Assembly: GCA_947476425.1 (NCBI GenBank)
Contig: CANJQJ010000011.1
Location: forward strand, 1-64,000
DNA: 64,000 nucleotides
From: Sphingomonadaceae bacterium
Lineage (GTDB): Bacteria > Pseudomonadota > Alphaproteobacteria > Sphingomonadales > Sphingomonadaceae
Direction of reading: 5' to 3'
Positions 34,188-42,092 of the stretch are shown here, one piece after another. Position 1 is the stretch's first letter. Each line of letters starts with the position of its first letter. The position numbers and the translations under genes are program-made. The notes below the pieces were generated by a model. The model was not told the DNA's origin. It saw nothing but the letters and a program-made list of their open reading frames with translations, and ran no database searches.

Positions 34188-35420
34188 ATGGCGACCAGCC
34201 CAGTGCTCGATAATATTCCCAACCATGTTCCGCCGGAGCTGGTCGTTCGCGACTTTCCGTTTTCGTTCGGGGCGACCACGGACCAGATCCCGTTCGACTC
34301 GATGATCTCGGGCGTTCACGCGAATCCGGACATCTTCTACGTTCCCGAGCTCGCTGCAGGCGGCGAAGGCGGCTGGGTGCTCCGTCGCGACGAGGATATG
34401 CGCGCGGTCTATAATGACTATGAGCATTTCTCGAACCGCGACACCACGCCCTTCCCCCAATTCACTGGCGGGACGTGGCGGGTGCTGCCGCTTGAATCCG
34501 ATCCGCCGCTGCACAGTGCCTATCGGCGTTTTCTGAATCCGGTCTTTTCGCCCAAGGTCACGCAGGCTCTCGACGCCAAGATTCGTCAATATGCGCGGGA
34601 CTATGTCGAGGGCTTCAAGGACAGCGGCCGGATCGATTTCCTGCAGCAATTCGCATTCGAATTCCCGATCAAGGTATTCCTCGAACTGATGGGGCTGCCC
34701 CAGGGGCAGGTGAAGCAGTTCCTCGACTGGACAGGCGAATTGCTGCACGCCCCCGATGTCGAGACGCTGGTCCGCGCGACGCGCGAAGTGGTCGATTATC
34801 TCCGTGGCGAAATCGAGGACCGCAAGATCAATCCGCGCGACGACGTGATCACGCGGGGGGTCCAGGCGAAGATCGACAAGGAGGGGCGGCCACTCACCGA
34901 GGACGAGCTGCTCGGCTTCTGCTTCAACCTGTTTGTCGGCGGGCTGGATACGATCTCCACCAACCTGACCTGGCAGTTCCTCCATCTTGCGCGCAATGCC
35001 GAGCATCAGGAATTGCTGCGCAGCAATCCGGCCAAAATCCCCGACGCGATCGACGAGTTCATGCGCATCTTCGCCTCGGTGATGACGTTCCGGGTGTGCG
35101 TGAAGGAAACCAAGCTTCGCGGGATCACGATCAAGGTCGGCGAGAAGGTCGCTATGTCGACGAGCATCGCCGCGCGCGATCCAGCCGCTTGGGATCGGCC
35201 GGACGAGGTCATCCTCGATCGCAAGCCCCGGCATCTCTCATTTGGCTATGGACCGCATCTTTGCGTCGGCATGTATCTCGCGCGGCGGGAAATGAAGATT
35301 GCGATGGAGGAATTCCTTGCTGCGATACCTTCATTCCGGCTGGTTCCGGGCGTGACGATGATCACCGCGCTGCACGGCGTGATGCAGCCGGATACGCTCA
35401 TGCTCGAATGGGATGTGTGA
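34188..35420 (+). CDS. cytochrome P450
   Basis: The 410-residue soluble bacterial P450 has the haem thiolate Cys359 in LSFGYGPHLCVG, the K-helix E290-F-M-R293, and the I-helix GG-LDT at residues 251-255 with a conserved acid/Thr pair in an AGxDT-like setting. It uses a ferredoxin partner encoded elsewhere. It is transcribed directly after a sulfotransferase gene. Class and size fit hydroxylation of steroid, terpenoid or alkyl-aromatic substrates; the exact substrate cannot be inferred. ATG 34188 begins MATSPVLDN. Confidence 0.93.
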   Translation: MATSPVLDNIPNHVPPELVVRDFPFSFGATTDQIPFDSMISGVHANPDIFYVPELAAGGEGGWVLRRDEDMRAVYNDYEHFSNRDTTPFPQFTGGTWRVLPLESDPPLHSAYRRFLNPVFSPKVTQALDAKIRQYARDYVEGFKDSGRIDFLQQFAFEFPIKVFLELMGLPQGQVKQFLDWTGELLHAPDVETLVRATREVVDYLRGEIEDRKINPRDDVITRGVQAKIDKEGRPLTEDELLGFCFNLFVGGLDTISTNLTWQFLHLARNAEHQELLRSNPAKIPDAIDEFMRIFASVMTFRVCVKETKLRGITIKVGEKVAMSTSIAARDPAAWDRPDEVILDRKPRHLSFGYGPHLCVGMYLARREMKIAMEEFLAAIPSFRLVPGVTMITALHGVMQPDTLMLEWDV

Positions 35421-35448
35421 CCGGGGGTAGCGACTGAAACTGACGCCC

Positions 35449-35502
35449 GTCATCCCAGCGAAGGGGTAAAATGTCGTCATCCCAGCTTTCGCTGGGATGA
35501 CG
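35449..35502. repeat. REP hairpin with half copy, possible terminator
   Basis: A perfect 12-bp stem CGTCATCCCAGC (35475-35486) and GCTGGGATGACG (35491-35502) with a TTTC loop is preceded by a half copy at 35449. It lies between the convergent P450 and pgl genes and probably ends both transcripts. Confidence 0.8.
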
Positions 35503-35518
35503 GATCATCCCCGGAGCG

Positions 35519-36235
35519 TCAATCCAGCCAGTGGATGTCGATCGGGGTTTCGCAGCCGGCAAGCACGCGCGCGACTGGAATGGCTGACTTCGAGCCTTCC
35601 TTGATCGCCTGCTCAAGCACCTTGCGGGTTTTCGCGCCGGTGCCGACGATGAGCAGGGTCCGTGCCGAGAGGATCGCCGATCGAGTAAGCGTGACGCGTG
35701 CGACCGGGGCGTCCTTGGGCATCGGTTCGGGCTTGAGTCCGATCGCGCGGATGTCGGCTGGCGCGTCAATCGCGGCGTCGAGATCGGGGCCGGGGCAAAT
35801 CGAGGCGACATGGCCATCCTCGCCAACGCTCAGCCAAATGAGATCGGGTGGCCATTTGAGATCGCCGATCCGTGCCGAAGCTGCATTTCCGGCCGCCCGA
35901 TAGTCACCGGCGGCTTCACTGACGATCGGATAGACGCGAGCGCCGAGCTGCAGGAAATGACGCGCCAATGTGCCGACATTGCTAAGCGGATCGGTCAGCG
36001 GCACGATCCGCTCGTCGGTCGGGATGATCGTGACCTTTTTCCAGTTGAGCTTCACCTTGGCGAGCCGCTCATAGACCGGCGCTGTCGCGGTCGAGATGCC
36101 GGGGAGCGCGATCAGCGCATCGCCGCGCGCGTCGAGCGCGCTTTCGATGATGAAGGCGACGTCTCCCGCCACTGCCTCGGCAAGCTCGCTCGCCTCTTCA
36201 TAATCCCAGAATTCTGCTTCGATCGTCATATTCAT
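35519..36235 (-). CDS. pgl: 6-phosphogluconolactonase
   Basis: The 238-residue NagB/DevB-fold enzyme hydrolyses 6-phosphogluconolactone in the pentose phosphate/Entner-Doudoroff route. Conserved IIPTDERIVP, SNVGTLARHFL and the active-site loop SVGEDGHVASICPGP (GxGxDGHxAS type) are visible. Early GDALIALPGIST is altered from the common LSGGSTP. It lies about 60 bases downstream of fdhD on the same strand, away from zwf/edd, which are not in this window. Confidence 0.88.
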   Translation of the reverse strand: MNMTIEAEFWDYEEASELAEAVAGDVAFIIESALDARGDALIALPGISTATAPVYERLAKVKLNWKKVTIIPTDERIVPLTDPLSNVGTLARHFLQLGARVYPIVSEAAGDYRAAGNAASARIGDLKWPPDLIWLSVGEDGHVASICPGPDLDAAIDAPADIRAIGLKPEPMPKDAPVARVTLTRSAILSARTLLIVGTGAKTRKVLEQAIKEGSKSAIPVARVLAGCETPIDIHWLD

Positions 36236-36297
36236 ACCCGTTGGATTTCAGCGCCCGACTTCGACCATTTGGCCGGGATTGTCGAGGGCCGAAAACG

Positions 36298-37059
36298 TCA
36301 TTCCAGCGTAAGCATGCTGTCCGCCCGCGCAAGCACCACGAGCCGAAGCCCTGCCACTTGCGCACGCGAAATGGCGAGATCGGTCGCCATTGAAACGGTC
36401 GCGAGCATCGGGCAGCCGCTCAGCACCGCCTTTTCGACCAGTTCGAAGGAGCAACGCGCCGACAACAGTGCGAAGCCCCCGTCCCAATCGAGCCCGGCGC
36501 GGGCCATCGCGCCGATCAGCTTGTCGAAGGCATTATGGCGACCGACATCCTCGCGCGCGAGGCGGATCATGCCATCGGAGCCGCATAGTGCGGCGGCGTG
36601 GGTGGCTCCAGTCGCGGCGTTCAGCGGCTGGTGGTTTTCGAGATTTTCGAGCGCATGGAAAATGGCCTGGGGCTTGGTGGTGCAGGCTGCCGAGACGGAG
36701 GGGAGGGGGCGCAGTGCCTGTTCGAGATTTTCGATCCCGCACAGCCCACAGGAGGATTCGGAAACCCGATGCCGCACGCGCTCGGCAATGAACGGTGCTC
36801 GTTCGGGCGTGAGCGTGATGCGCAGGATGAAGCCATGCTCGGTCTGGTGGAATTCGACGGCGATGATGTCGCCCGCATCGCGCGCGAGCCGCTCGCTCAA
36901 AACGAAGCCGAAGCCGAAATCCTCCAGATCGGCTGGCGTCGCCATCATCACGGCATAGCCGAGTCCGTTGATCTCGACCGCGATCGGCGTTTCCTGCGCG
37001 ACTGCGCGATCGACCGCAGTGCGGGTGCCGTCGGCCGCGATTGATGTGAACGCGCTCAA
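36298..37059 (-). CDS. fdhD: formate dehydrogenase accessory sulfurtransferase
   Basis: The 253-residue protein transfers sulfur to the molybdenum cofactor before insertion into formate dehydrogenase. The key Cys pair is C104-GLC107 in ESSCGLCGIE, with later LAREDVGRHNAFDKLIG and SFELVEKAVLSGCP. A TTG start overlaps the TGA of fdsD (TTGA), so translation is coupled; a longer frame would run through fdsD. It is the last gene of the formate dehydrogenase operon. This gene corresponds to fdsC of Rhodobacter-type operons. Confidence 0.92.
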   Translation of the reverse strand: MSAFTSIAADGTRTAVDRAVAQETPIAVEINGLGYAVMMATPADLEDFGFGFVLSERLARDAGDIIAVEFHQTEHGFILRITLTPERAPFIAERVRHRVSESSCGLCGIENLEQALRPLPSVSAACTTKPQAIFHALENLENHQPLNAATGATHAAALCGSDGMIRLAREDVGRHNAFDKLIGAMARAGLDWDGGFALLSARCSFELVEKAVLSGCPMLATVSMATDLAISRAQVAGLRLVVLARADSMLTLE

Positions 37060-37268
37060 GCCAGTCGTGCCACCGCAGCGCGGGCGATGTCGGACAGGCC
37101 TTCGCCGCCGTGGGCCAGGTGCTCGCGGATCATGCCGCGCATGCGGGGATCCCAGAAGCTGCGAATATGCTGGGCCGTCGCGGTGACGGCCTCGTCCTCG
37201 CCCTCGGCCGCGAAGTTGCGGGCGATCTGGTTCGCCATATAGGCGAGCTTGTCGAGGCTGCCACTCAT
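37056..37268 (-). CDS. fdsD: formate dehydrogenase delta subunit
   Basis: The 70-residue product is the small delta subunit of NAD-dependent molybdenum formate dehydrogenase. It shows KLAYMANQIARNFAAEGEDEAVTATAQHIRSFWDPRMRGMI, the family signature of Met/Ala-rich start and FW-P-RM. The ATG overlaps the fdsA stop and its stop overlaps the fdhD start. It is probably required for assembly or stability of the soluble complex. Confidence 0.93.
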   Translation of the reverse strand: MSGSLDKLAYMANQIARNFAAEGEDEAVTATAQHIRSFWDPRMRGMIREHLAHGGEGLSDIARAAVARLA

Positions 37269-40099
37269 TCAGCTGCGTCCGCGACCTGCCGGTTGCGCCT
37301 TGTCTGCGCGGCATAGTCGCGCTGCCAGTCGGAGGGACCGTTCGAGGGCGCGACCTGGACGGCGGTTACCTTGTACTCGGGGCAGTTGGTCGCCCAGTCG
37401 CTATAGTCGGTGGTCACGACATTGGCCTGCGTGTCGGGGTGGTGGAAGGTGGTGTAGACCACGCCCGGGGCTACTCGATCGGTCACCTTGGCGCGCAACG
37501 TCGTTTCGCCCGAGCGCGATGCCAACCGGACCCAGTCGCCGTCGTGGAGGCCGCGATTTTCCGCATCGACGGGGTGAATCTCAAGCAAATCCTCCTCATG
37601 CCACAGGCTGTTGTCGGTCCGCCGTGTCTGGGCGCCAACATTATACTGGCTGAGGATGCGGCCCGTGGTCAGCAGCAGCGGGAAGCGCGGGCCGGTCTTC
37701 TCGTCGGTCGGTATATAATCGGTGACGACGAACTTGCCCTTGCCGCGCACGAAGCCGTCGATGTGCATGACGGGCGTGCCTTCGGGCGCGGTTTCGTTCG
37801 CCGGCCACTGGATCGAGCCGAGCTCGTCGAGCCGGTCGTAGCTTACTCCGGCGAAGCTCGGCGTGAGCCGTGCGATCTCGTCCATGATCCGGGCCGGATG
37901 GGCATAGTCCCAGTCGAGCCCCATCGCCCTGGCGAGCTGCTGCGTCACCTCCCAGTCCTGAAGGCCGTTCCTGGGCTCCATGACCTTGCGCACCCGCTGG
38001 ATGCGACGCTCGGCATTGGTGAAGGTGCCGTCCTTTTCGAGGAAGGTCGATCCCGGCAGGAAGACATGCGCGTAGTTTGCGGTTTCGTTGAGGAACAGGT
38101 CGTGGACCACGACGCATTCCATCGCCGCGAGCCCCGCCGCGACATGATGCGTATCCGGATCGGACTGGAGGATGTCCTCACCCTGGATGTAGATCCCCTT
38201 GAAAACTCCGTCGGTCGCCGCGTCGAGCATGTTGGGGATGCGCAGGCCGGGTTCCGGATCGAGCGTCATTCCCCAGGCATCATCGAACAGCTTGCGGACC
38301 GCTGCATCGGAAATATGCCGATAGCCCGACAGTTCGTGCGGGAAGCTTCCCATGTCGCATGCGCCCTGGACATTGTTCTGGCCGCGCAGGGGGTTCACGC
38401 CGACGCCTTCGCGGCCGATATTGCCGGTCACCATCGCGAGGTTGGCGATCGCGATCACGGTGGAGGAGCCCTGCGAATGCTCGGTCACCCCAAGCCCATA
38501 GTAAATCGCGCCATTGCCGCCGGTCGCATAGAGCCGGGCTGCAGCGCGCAGATCGGCCGCCGGGACCCCGGTCAGCGCCGCTATCGCCTCGGGCGAACGT
38601 GCGGGATCGGACACGAATGCCGCCCAGTCCTGATATTCGTCCCAGTCGCAGCGCTCGCGGATGAATGGCTCGTCGGCGAGCCCCTCGGTGACGATGACGT
38701 GCGCCATCGCGGTCAGCACGGCGACGTTGGTGCCGGGCCGGAGCGGCAGGTGGTGGGCGGCCTCGACATGCGGGGTACGCACGATATCGATCCGCCTTGG
38801 ATCGACGACGATGAGCTTCGCGCCCTCGCGCAGCCTCTTCTTCATCCGCGAGGCGAAGACCGGATGCGCGTCGGTCGGGTTGGCGCCGATCAGCAGCATG
38901 ACGTCTGCCTGCGCAACGCTGTCGAAATCCTGAGTCCCAGCCGAGGTGCCGAAGGTCGCCTTGAGGCCGTAGCCGGTCGGCGAATGGCAAACCCGCGCGC
39001 AGGTATCGACATTATTGTTGCCGAAGCCCTGCCGGACCAGCTTCTGGACGAGGAAGGTCTCCTCGTTGGTGCAGCGGCTCGACGTGATCCCGCCGATCGA
39101 GAGCCGGCCATGCTTGGCCTGGATCCGCTGGAATTCGCTCGCGGCATGCGCCAGCGCCTCCTCCCAGCTGACTTCGCGCCATGGTTGGTCGATGCTCGCG
39201 CGGATCATCGGATTGAGGATTCGATCGCGGTGCTGGACATAGCCCCACGCGAAACGCCCCTTGACGCAGCTATGCCCGCGATTGGCCTTGCCTTCCTTCC
39301 ACGGCACCATCCGCACAAGCTCCTCGCCGCGCATTTCGGCGCGGAAGGTGCAGCCGACACCGCAATAGGCGCAGGTGGTGATCACCGAACGATCGGGCGT
39401 ACCGATCTCGATCACCGATTTCTCGATCAGCGTCGCGGTCGGGCAGGCCTGCACACACGCGCCGCAGGAGACGCATTCGGACGACATGAAGTCAGTCCCG
39501 CCGGGCGAAACCATCGATTCGAAGCCACGCCCTGCGATCGTCAGCGCGAAGGTCCCCTGGACCTCGTCGCAGGCGCGCACGCAGCGCGAACAGAGGATGC
39601 ACTTCGACGGATCGAAGCTGAAATAGGGATTGGACTCGTCCTTCCCGCCGCCGAGATGGTTTGCCCCTTCATAGCCGTAGCGGACGTCGCGCAGCCCGAC
39701 CGCGCCGGCCATGTCCTGCAGTTCGCAATCGCCATTGGCGGCGCAGGTCAGGCAATCGAGCGGGTGATCGGAGATGTAGAGCTCCATCACGCCCTTGCGC
39801 AGCTTTTTCAACCGTTCGGTCTGGGTGTGGACGACCATCCCTTCGGTTACCGGTGTCGTGCACGATGCCGGGGTTCCGGCGCGTCCGTCGATCTCGACGA
39901 GGCACAGCCGACACGATCCGAAGCTCTCAAGCATGTCGGTCGCGCACAGCTTGGGGATCGTCGTTCCCATCAGCGCGGCGGCGCGCATCACCGATGCGCC
40001 CTCGGGCACGGAGATGGGCTGCCCGTCGATGACGAGCGTCACCAGCTTCCCGGAAAGCGGGGCTGGCGTGCCAAGGTCAAGTTCGCCGATCCAGGCCAT
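37265..40099 (-). CDS. fdsA: NAD-dependent formate dehydrogenase alpha subunit
   Basis: The 944-residue catalytic subunit oxidises formate to CO2 with a bis-MGD molybdenum centre. An N-terminal NuoG-like region holds a 2Fe-2S site (FGSCRLC...C), a His/Cys Fe-S site (DHPLDCLTCAANGDCELQ) and two ferredoxin-type clusters (CILCSRCVRAC, CVSCGACVQAC). The molybdopterin part opens with CAYCGVGC and has the Mo-ligand Cys367 in VDTCARVCHSPT. ATG 40099 overlaps the upstream fused gene's stop (ATGA). Soluble cytoplasmic enzyme supplying NADH. Confidence 0.95.
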   Translation of the reverse strand: MAWIGELDLGTPAPLSGKLVTLVIDGQPISVPEGASVMRAAALMGTTIPKLCATDMLESFGSCRLCLVEIDGRAGTPASCTTPVTEGMVVHTQTERLKKLRKGVMELYISDHPLDCLTCAANGDCELQDMAGAVGLRDVRYGYEGANHLGGGKDESNPYFSFDPSKCILCSRCVRACDEVQGTFALTIAGRGFESMVSPGGTDFMSSECVSCGACVQACPTATLIEKSVIEIGTPDRSVITTCAYCGVGCTFRAEMRGEELVRMVPWKEGKANRGHSCVKGRFAWGYVQHRDRILNPMIRASIDQPWREVSWEEALAHAASEFQRIQAKHGRLSIGGITSSRCTNEETFLVQKLVRQGFGNNNVDTCARVCHSPTGYGLKATFGTSAGTQDFDSVAQADVMLLIGANPTDAHPVFASRMKKRLREGAKLIVVDPRRIDIVRTPHVEAAHHLPLRPGTNVAVLTAMAHVIVTEGLADEPFIRERCDWDEYQDWAAFVSDPARSPEAIAALTGVPAADLRAAARLYATGGNGAIYYGLGVTEHSQGSSTVIAIANLAMVTGNIGREGVGVNPLRGQNNVQGACDMGSFPHELSGYRHISDAAVRKLFDDAWGMTLDPEPGLRIPNMLDAATDGVFKGIYIQGEDILQSDPDTHHVAAGLAAMECVVVHDLFLNETANYAHVFLPGSTFLEKDGTFTNAERRIQRVRKVMEPRNGLQDWEVTQQLARAMGLDWDYAHPARIMDEIARLTPSFAGVSYDRLDELGSIQWPANETAPEGTPVMHIDGFVRGKGKFVVTDYIPTDEKTGPRFPLLLTTGRILSQYNVGAQTRRTDNSLWHEEDLLEIHPVDAENRGLHDGDWVRLASRSGETTLRAKVTDRVAPGVVYTTFHHPDTQANVVTTDYSDWATNCPEYKVTAVQVAPSNGPSDWQRDYAAQTRRNRQVADAAE

Positions 40100-41976
40100 C
40101 AGGCGTGCTCCACCACGAGGCCGAAATCCTCGGGGAAATGCTCCAGCGCGCTCAGCACTGGAAAGGGCGTGAAGCCACCCAGCGCGCACAGCGAGCCGAA
40201 CTTCATCGTATCACAAAGATCGCGGAGGATCGCCTCCTGGCCGCGATCGCCAGCGATCAGCCGGTCGACCGTCTCGACCCCGCGAGTCGAGCCAATCCGG
40301 CACGGCGTGCATTTTCCGCAGCTCTCGATCGCGCAGAATTCCATCGCGAAGCGCGCCATCCGGGCCATGTCGGTGGTGTCATCCACCACCGTGATCCCGG
40401 CATGGCCGATCAACCCGCCCGCCGCAGCTGCCGCTTCATAATCGAATGGCAGGTCGAACATGGATGGCGGGAACCACGCCCCCAGCGGCCCGCCGACCTG
40501 CACAGCCTTGATGGGACGGCCGGAAGCGGTGCCCCCGCCAATATCGTGGACGAGTTCGCCCAGGGTGATCCCGAAGCCGATCTCGAACAGACCGCCATTC
40601 CTGATATTGCCGGCCAGCTGGATCGGAATCGTCCCACGTGATCGACCGAAGCCGACTGCCGCATAGGCCCCTGCGCCTGCGTCGATGATGAAGGGCACAG
40701 CTGCCAGAGTCAGCACATTGTTGATCACCGTCGGCTTGCCGAACAGGCCGGATATCGCCGGCACGGGCGGCTTGGCGCGGACCTGACCGCGCTTGCCCTC
40801 GATCGATTCGAGCAAGGCGGTTTCCTCGCCGCAGACATAGGCGCCCGCGCCGACGCGCACTTCAAGCGTGAAGGGCGCGATGAACGGCGCGACCCGAGCG
40901 ATCGCCGCTTCCATCGTCCGGATCGCGAACGGATATTCGGAGCGGATGTAGACATAGCCATGGCCAGCCCCGACAGCGTGTGCGGCAATCGCCATGCCCT
41001 CGATCAGGGTGAAGGGATCGCCCTCCATCAGCATGCGATCGGCGAAGGTCCCGCTATCGCCCTCGTCGGCATTGCAGACGATGAACTTCTCGTCGGCGGG
41101 CATATCGAGCACGGTCTGCCACTTGATCCCCGCCGGGAAACCAGCGCCGCCGCGTCCGCGAAGTCCGCTCGCCTTGATCGCATCGACCACCGCCTGCGGG
41201 GTCATGGCGCGGGCCATTGCGAGACCCGCCCAGCGATATGTCGCGAGTTCGAGCGGATCGACGATGCCGCAGCGCGCGAAGGTGAAACGCTGCTGCCTTG
41301 CGAAGAAGGGCAGCGCTGACACATCGCCCAGCCGGTTGGGATGGCTGCCGTCGAGCACCGCCGCGACATCGGCCGGCGCCACCGGGCCATAGCCGATGCG
41401 GCCTTCGGGCGTGTCGACCTCGACCAGCGGCTCGATCGAGAACAGCCCCCGGCTGCCAGTACGGATGACGGTGCAGCCCGTAGCGGCAAAGGCATCGGCC
41501 AAGGTGTCCGCACCGAGCCCGACCGAGGCCATGTCGGCGGAGATGAAGACTCGATGAGGTTCGGCGTTCCTGGAGATTTCAGCCTTGGCCGGGATGACGG
41601 GATCGGGCTGCGCGTGGGTCAGGCCCGCCACCGGAACGCCATCAACCAGCGCATTCGGCCCCACCGCGCACATGCCGAGGCAATAGACCGGCTCGACCAC
41701 AAAGCCCGGGCCGAAATCCAATGCCCCCGCGCCGCGCGCCTGGCAGGACTCCGCGCGGCACAGTTTCACCAGCTTGCCAGCGACGGGCTCGCGCCGGAAA
41801 TCATGGTAGAAGCTCACCACGCCATGCACCTCGGCACGGCTGAGATTGAGCCCCTTCGCTATCGCTGCGACCGACTCGTCGGAGACATGGCCGAGCGCTG
41901 CCTGGACCTCGTGGAGGATCGGCAGCAGGGCTCCGCGCTTGTCCTGATGTTGCGATATTATCGTTTCGACGACCAT
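40099..41976 (-). CDS. fused FdsG-FdsB (NuoE/NuoF-like) diaphorase subunit
   Basis: The 625-residue protein joins two subunits that are separate in typical fds operons. Residues about 1-121 are NuoE-like: AALGHVSDESVAAIAKGLNLSRAEVHGVVSFYHDF and a 2Fe-2S set with CRAESCQ and CLGMCAVGP. Residues about 138-625 are NuoF-like: GRGGAGFPAGIKW (FMN), EGDSGTFADR, GEETALLESIEGKRG and the 4Fe-4S ESCGKCTPCRIGSTRG. The linker reads DPVIPAKAEISR, which looks like a translated REP element (41588-41599). It passes electrons between FdsA and NAD+. Confidence 0.93.
   Translation of the reverse strand: MVVETIISQHQDKRGALLPILHEVQAALGHVSDESVAAIAKGLNLSRAEVHGVVSFYHDFRREPVAGKLVKLCRAESCQARGAGALDFGPGFVVEPVYCLGMCAVGPNALVDGVPVAGLTHAQPDPVIPAKAEISRNAEPHRVFISADMASVGLGADTLADAFAATGCTVIRTGSRGLFSIEPLVEVDTPEGRIGYGPVAPADVAAVLDGSHPNRLGDVSALPFFARQQRFTFARCGIVDPLELATYRWAGLAMARAMTPQAVVDAIKASGLRGRGGAGFPAGIKWQTVLDMPADEKFIVCNADEGDSGTFADRMLMEGDPFTLIEGMAIAAHAVGAGHGYVYIRSEYPFAIRTMEAAIARVAPFIAPFTLEVRVGAGAYVCGEETALLESIEGKRGQVRAKPPVPAISGLFGKPTVINNVLTLAAVPFIIDAGAGAYAAVGFGRSRGTIPIQLAGNIRNGGLFEIGFGITLGELVHDIGGGTASGRPIKAVQVGGPLGAWFPPSMFDLPFDYEAAAAAGGLIGHAGITVVDDTTDMARMARFAMEFCAIESCGKCTPCRIGSTRGVETVDRLIAGDRGQEAILRDLCDTMKFGSLCALGGFTPFPVLSALEHFPEDFGLVVEHA
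41588..41599. repeat. REP arm inside the fdsG-fdsB fusion linker
   Basis: On the coding strand CGTCATCCCGGC matches exactly the arm of the intergenic REP at 56863 and is followed by CAAG and the decayed second arm GCTGAAATC. It encodes residues around 126-132 between the two domains. See finding. Confidence 0.6.
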
Positions 41977-42092
41977 GCCCGAACCATGCGACCGCGCCGC
42001 GCCTTCGTCAAATATTCCCCCGTCTGCCGGCTCGGGAATGGGGATGATCCCTTACTTGCGCGTGCAACCTGTCGGGGCGCATCAAGCGAGCC

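Noticed and set aside
37439-40441. 1000-codon open frame antisense to fdsA
   Set aside because: The minus strand encodes FdsA with all Fe-S and molybdenum motifs in ATGA-coupled order. The plus frame has no recognisable domain or ribosome binding site.
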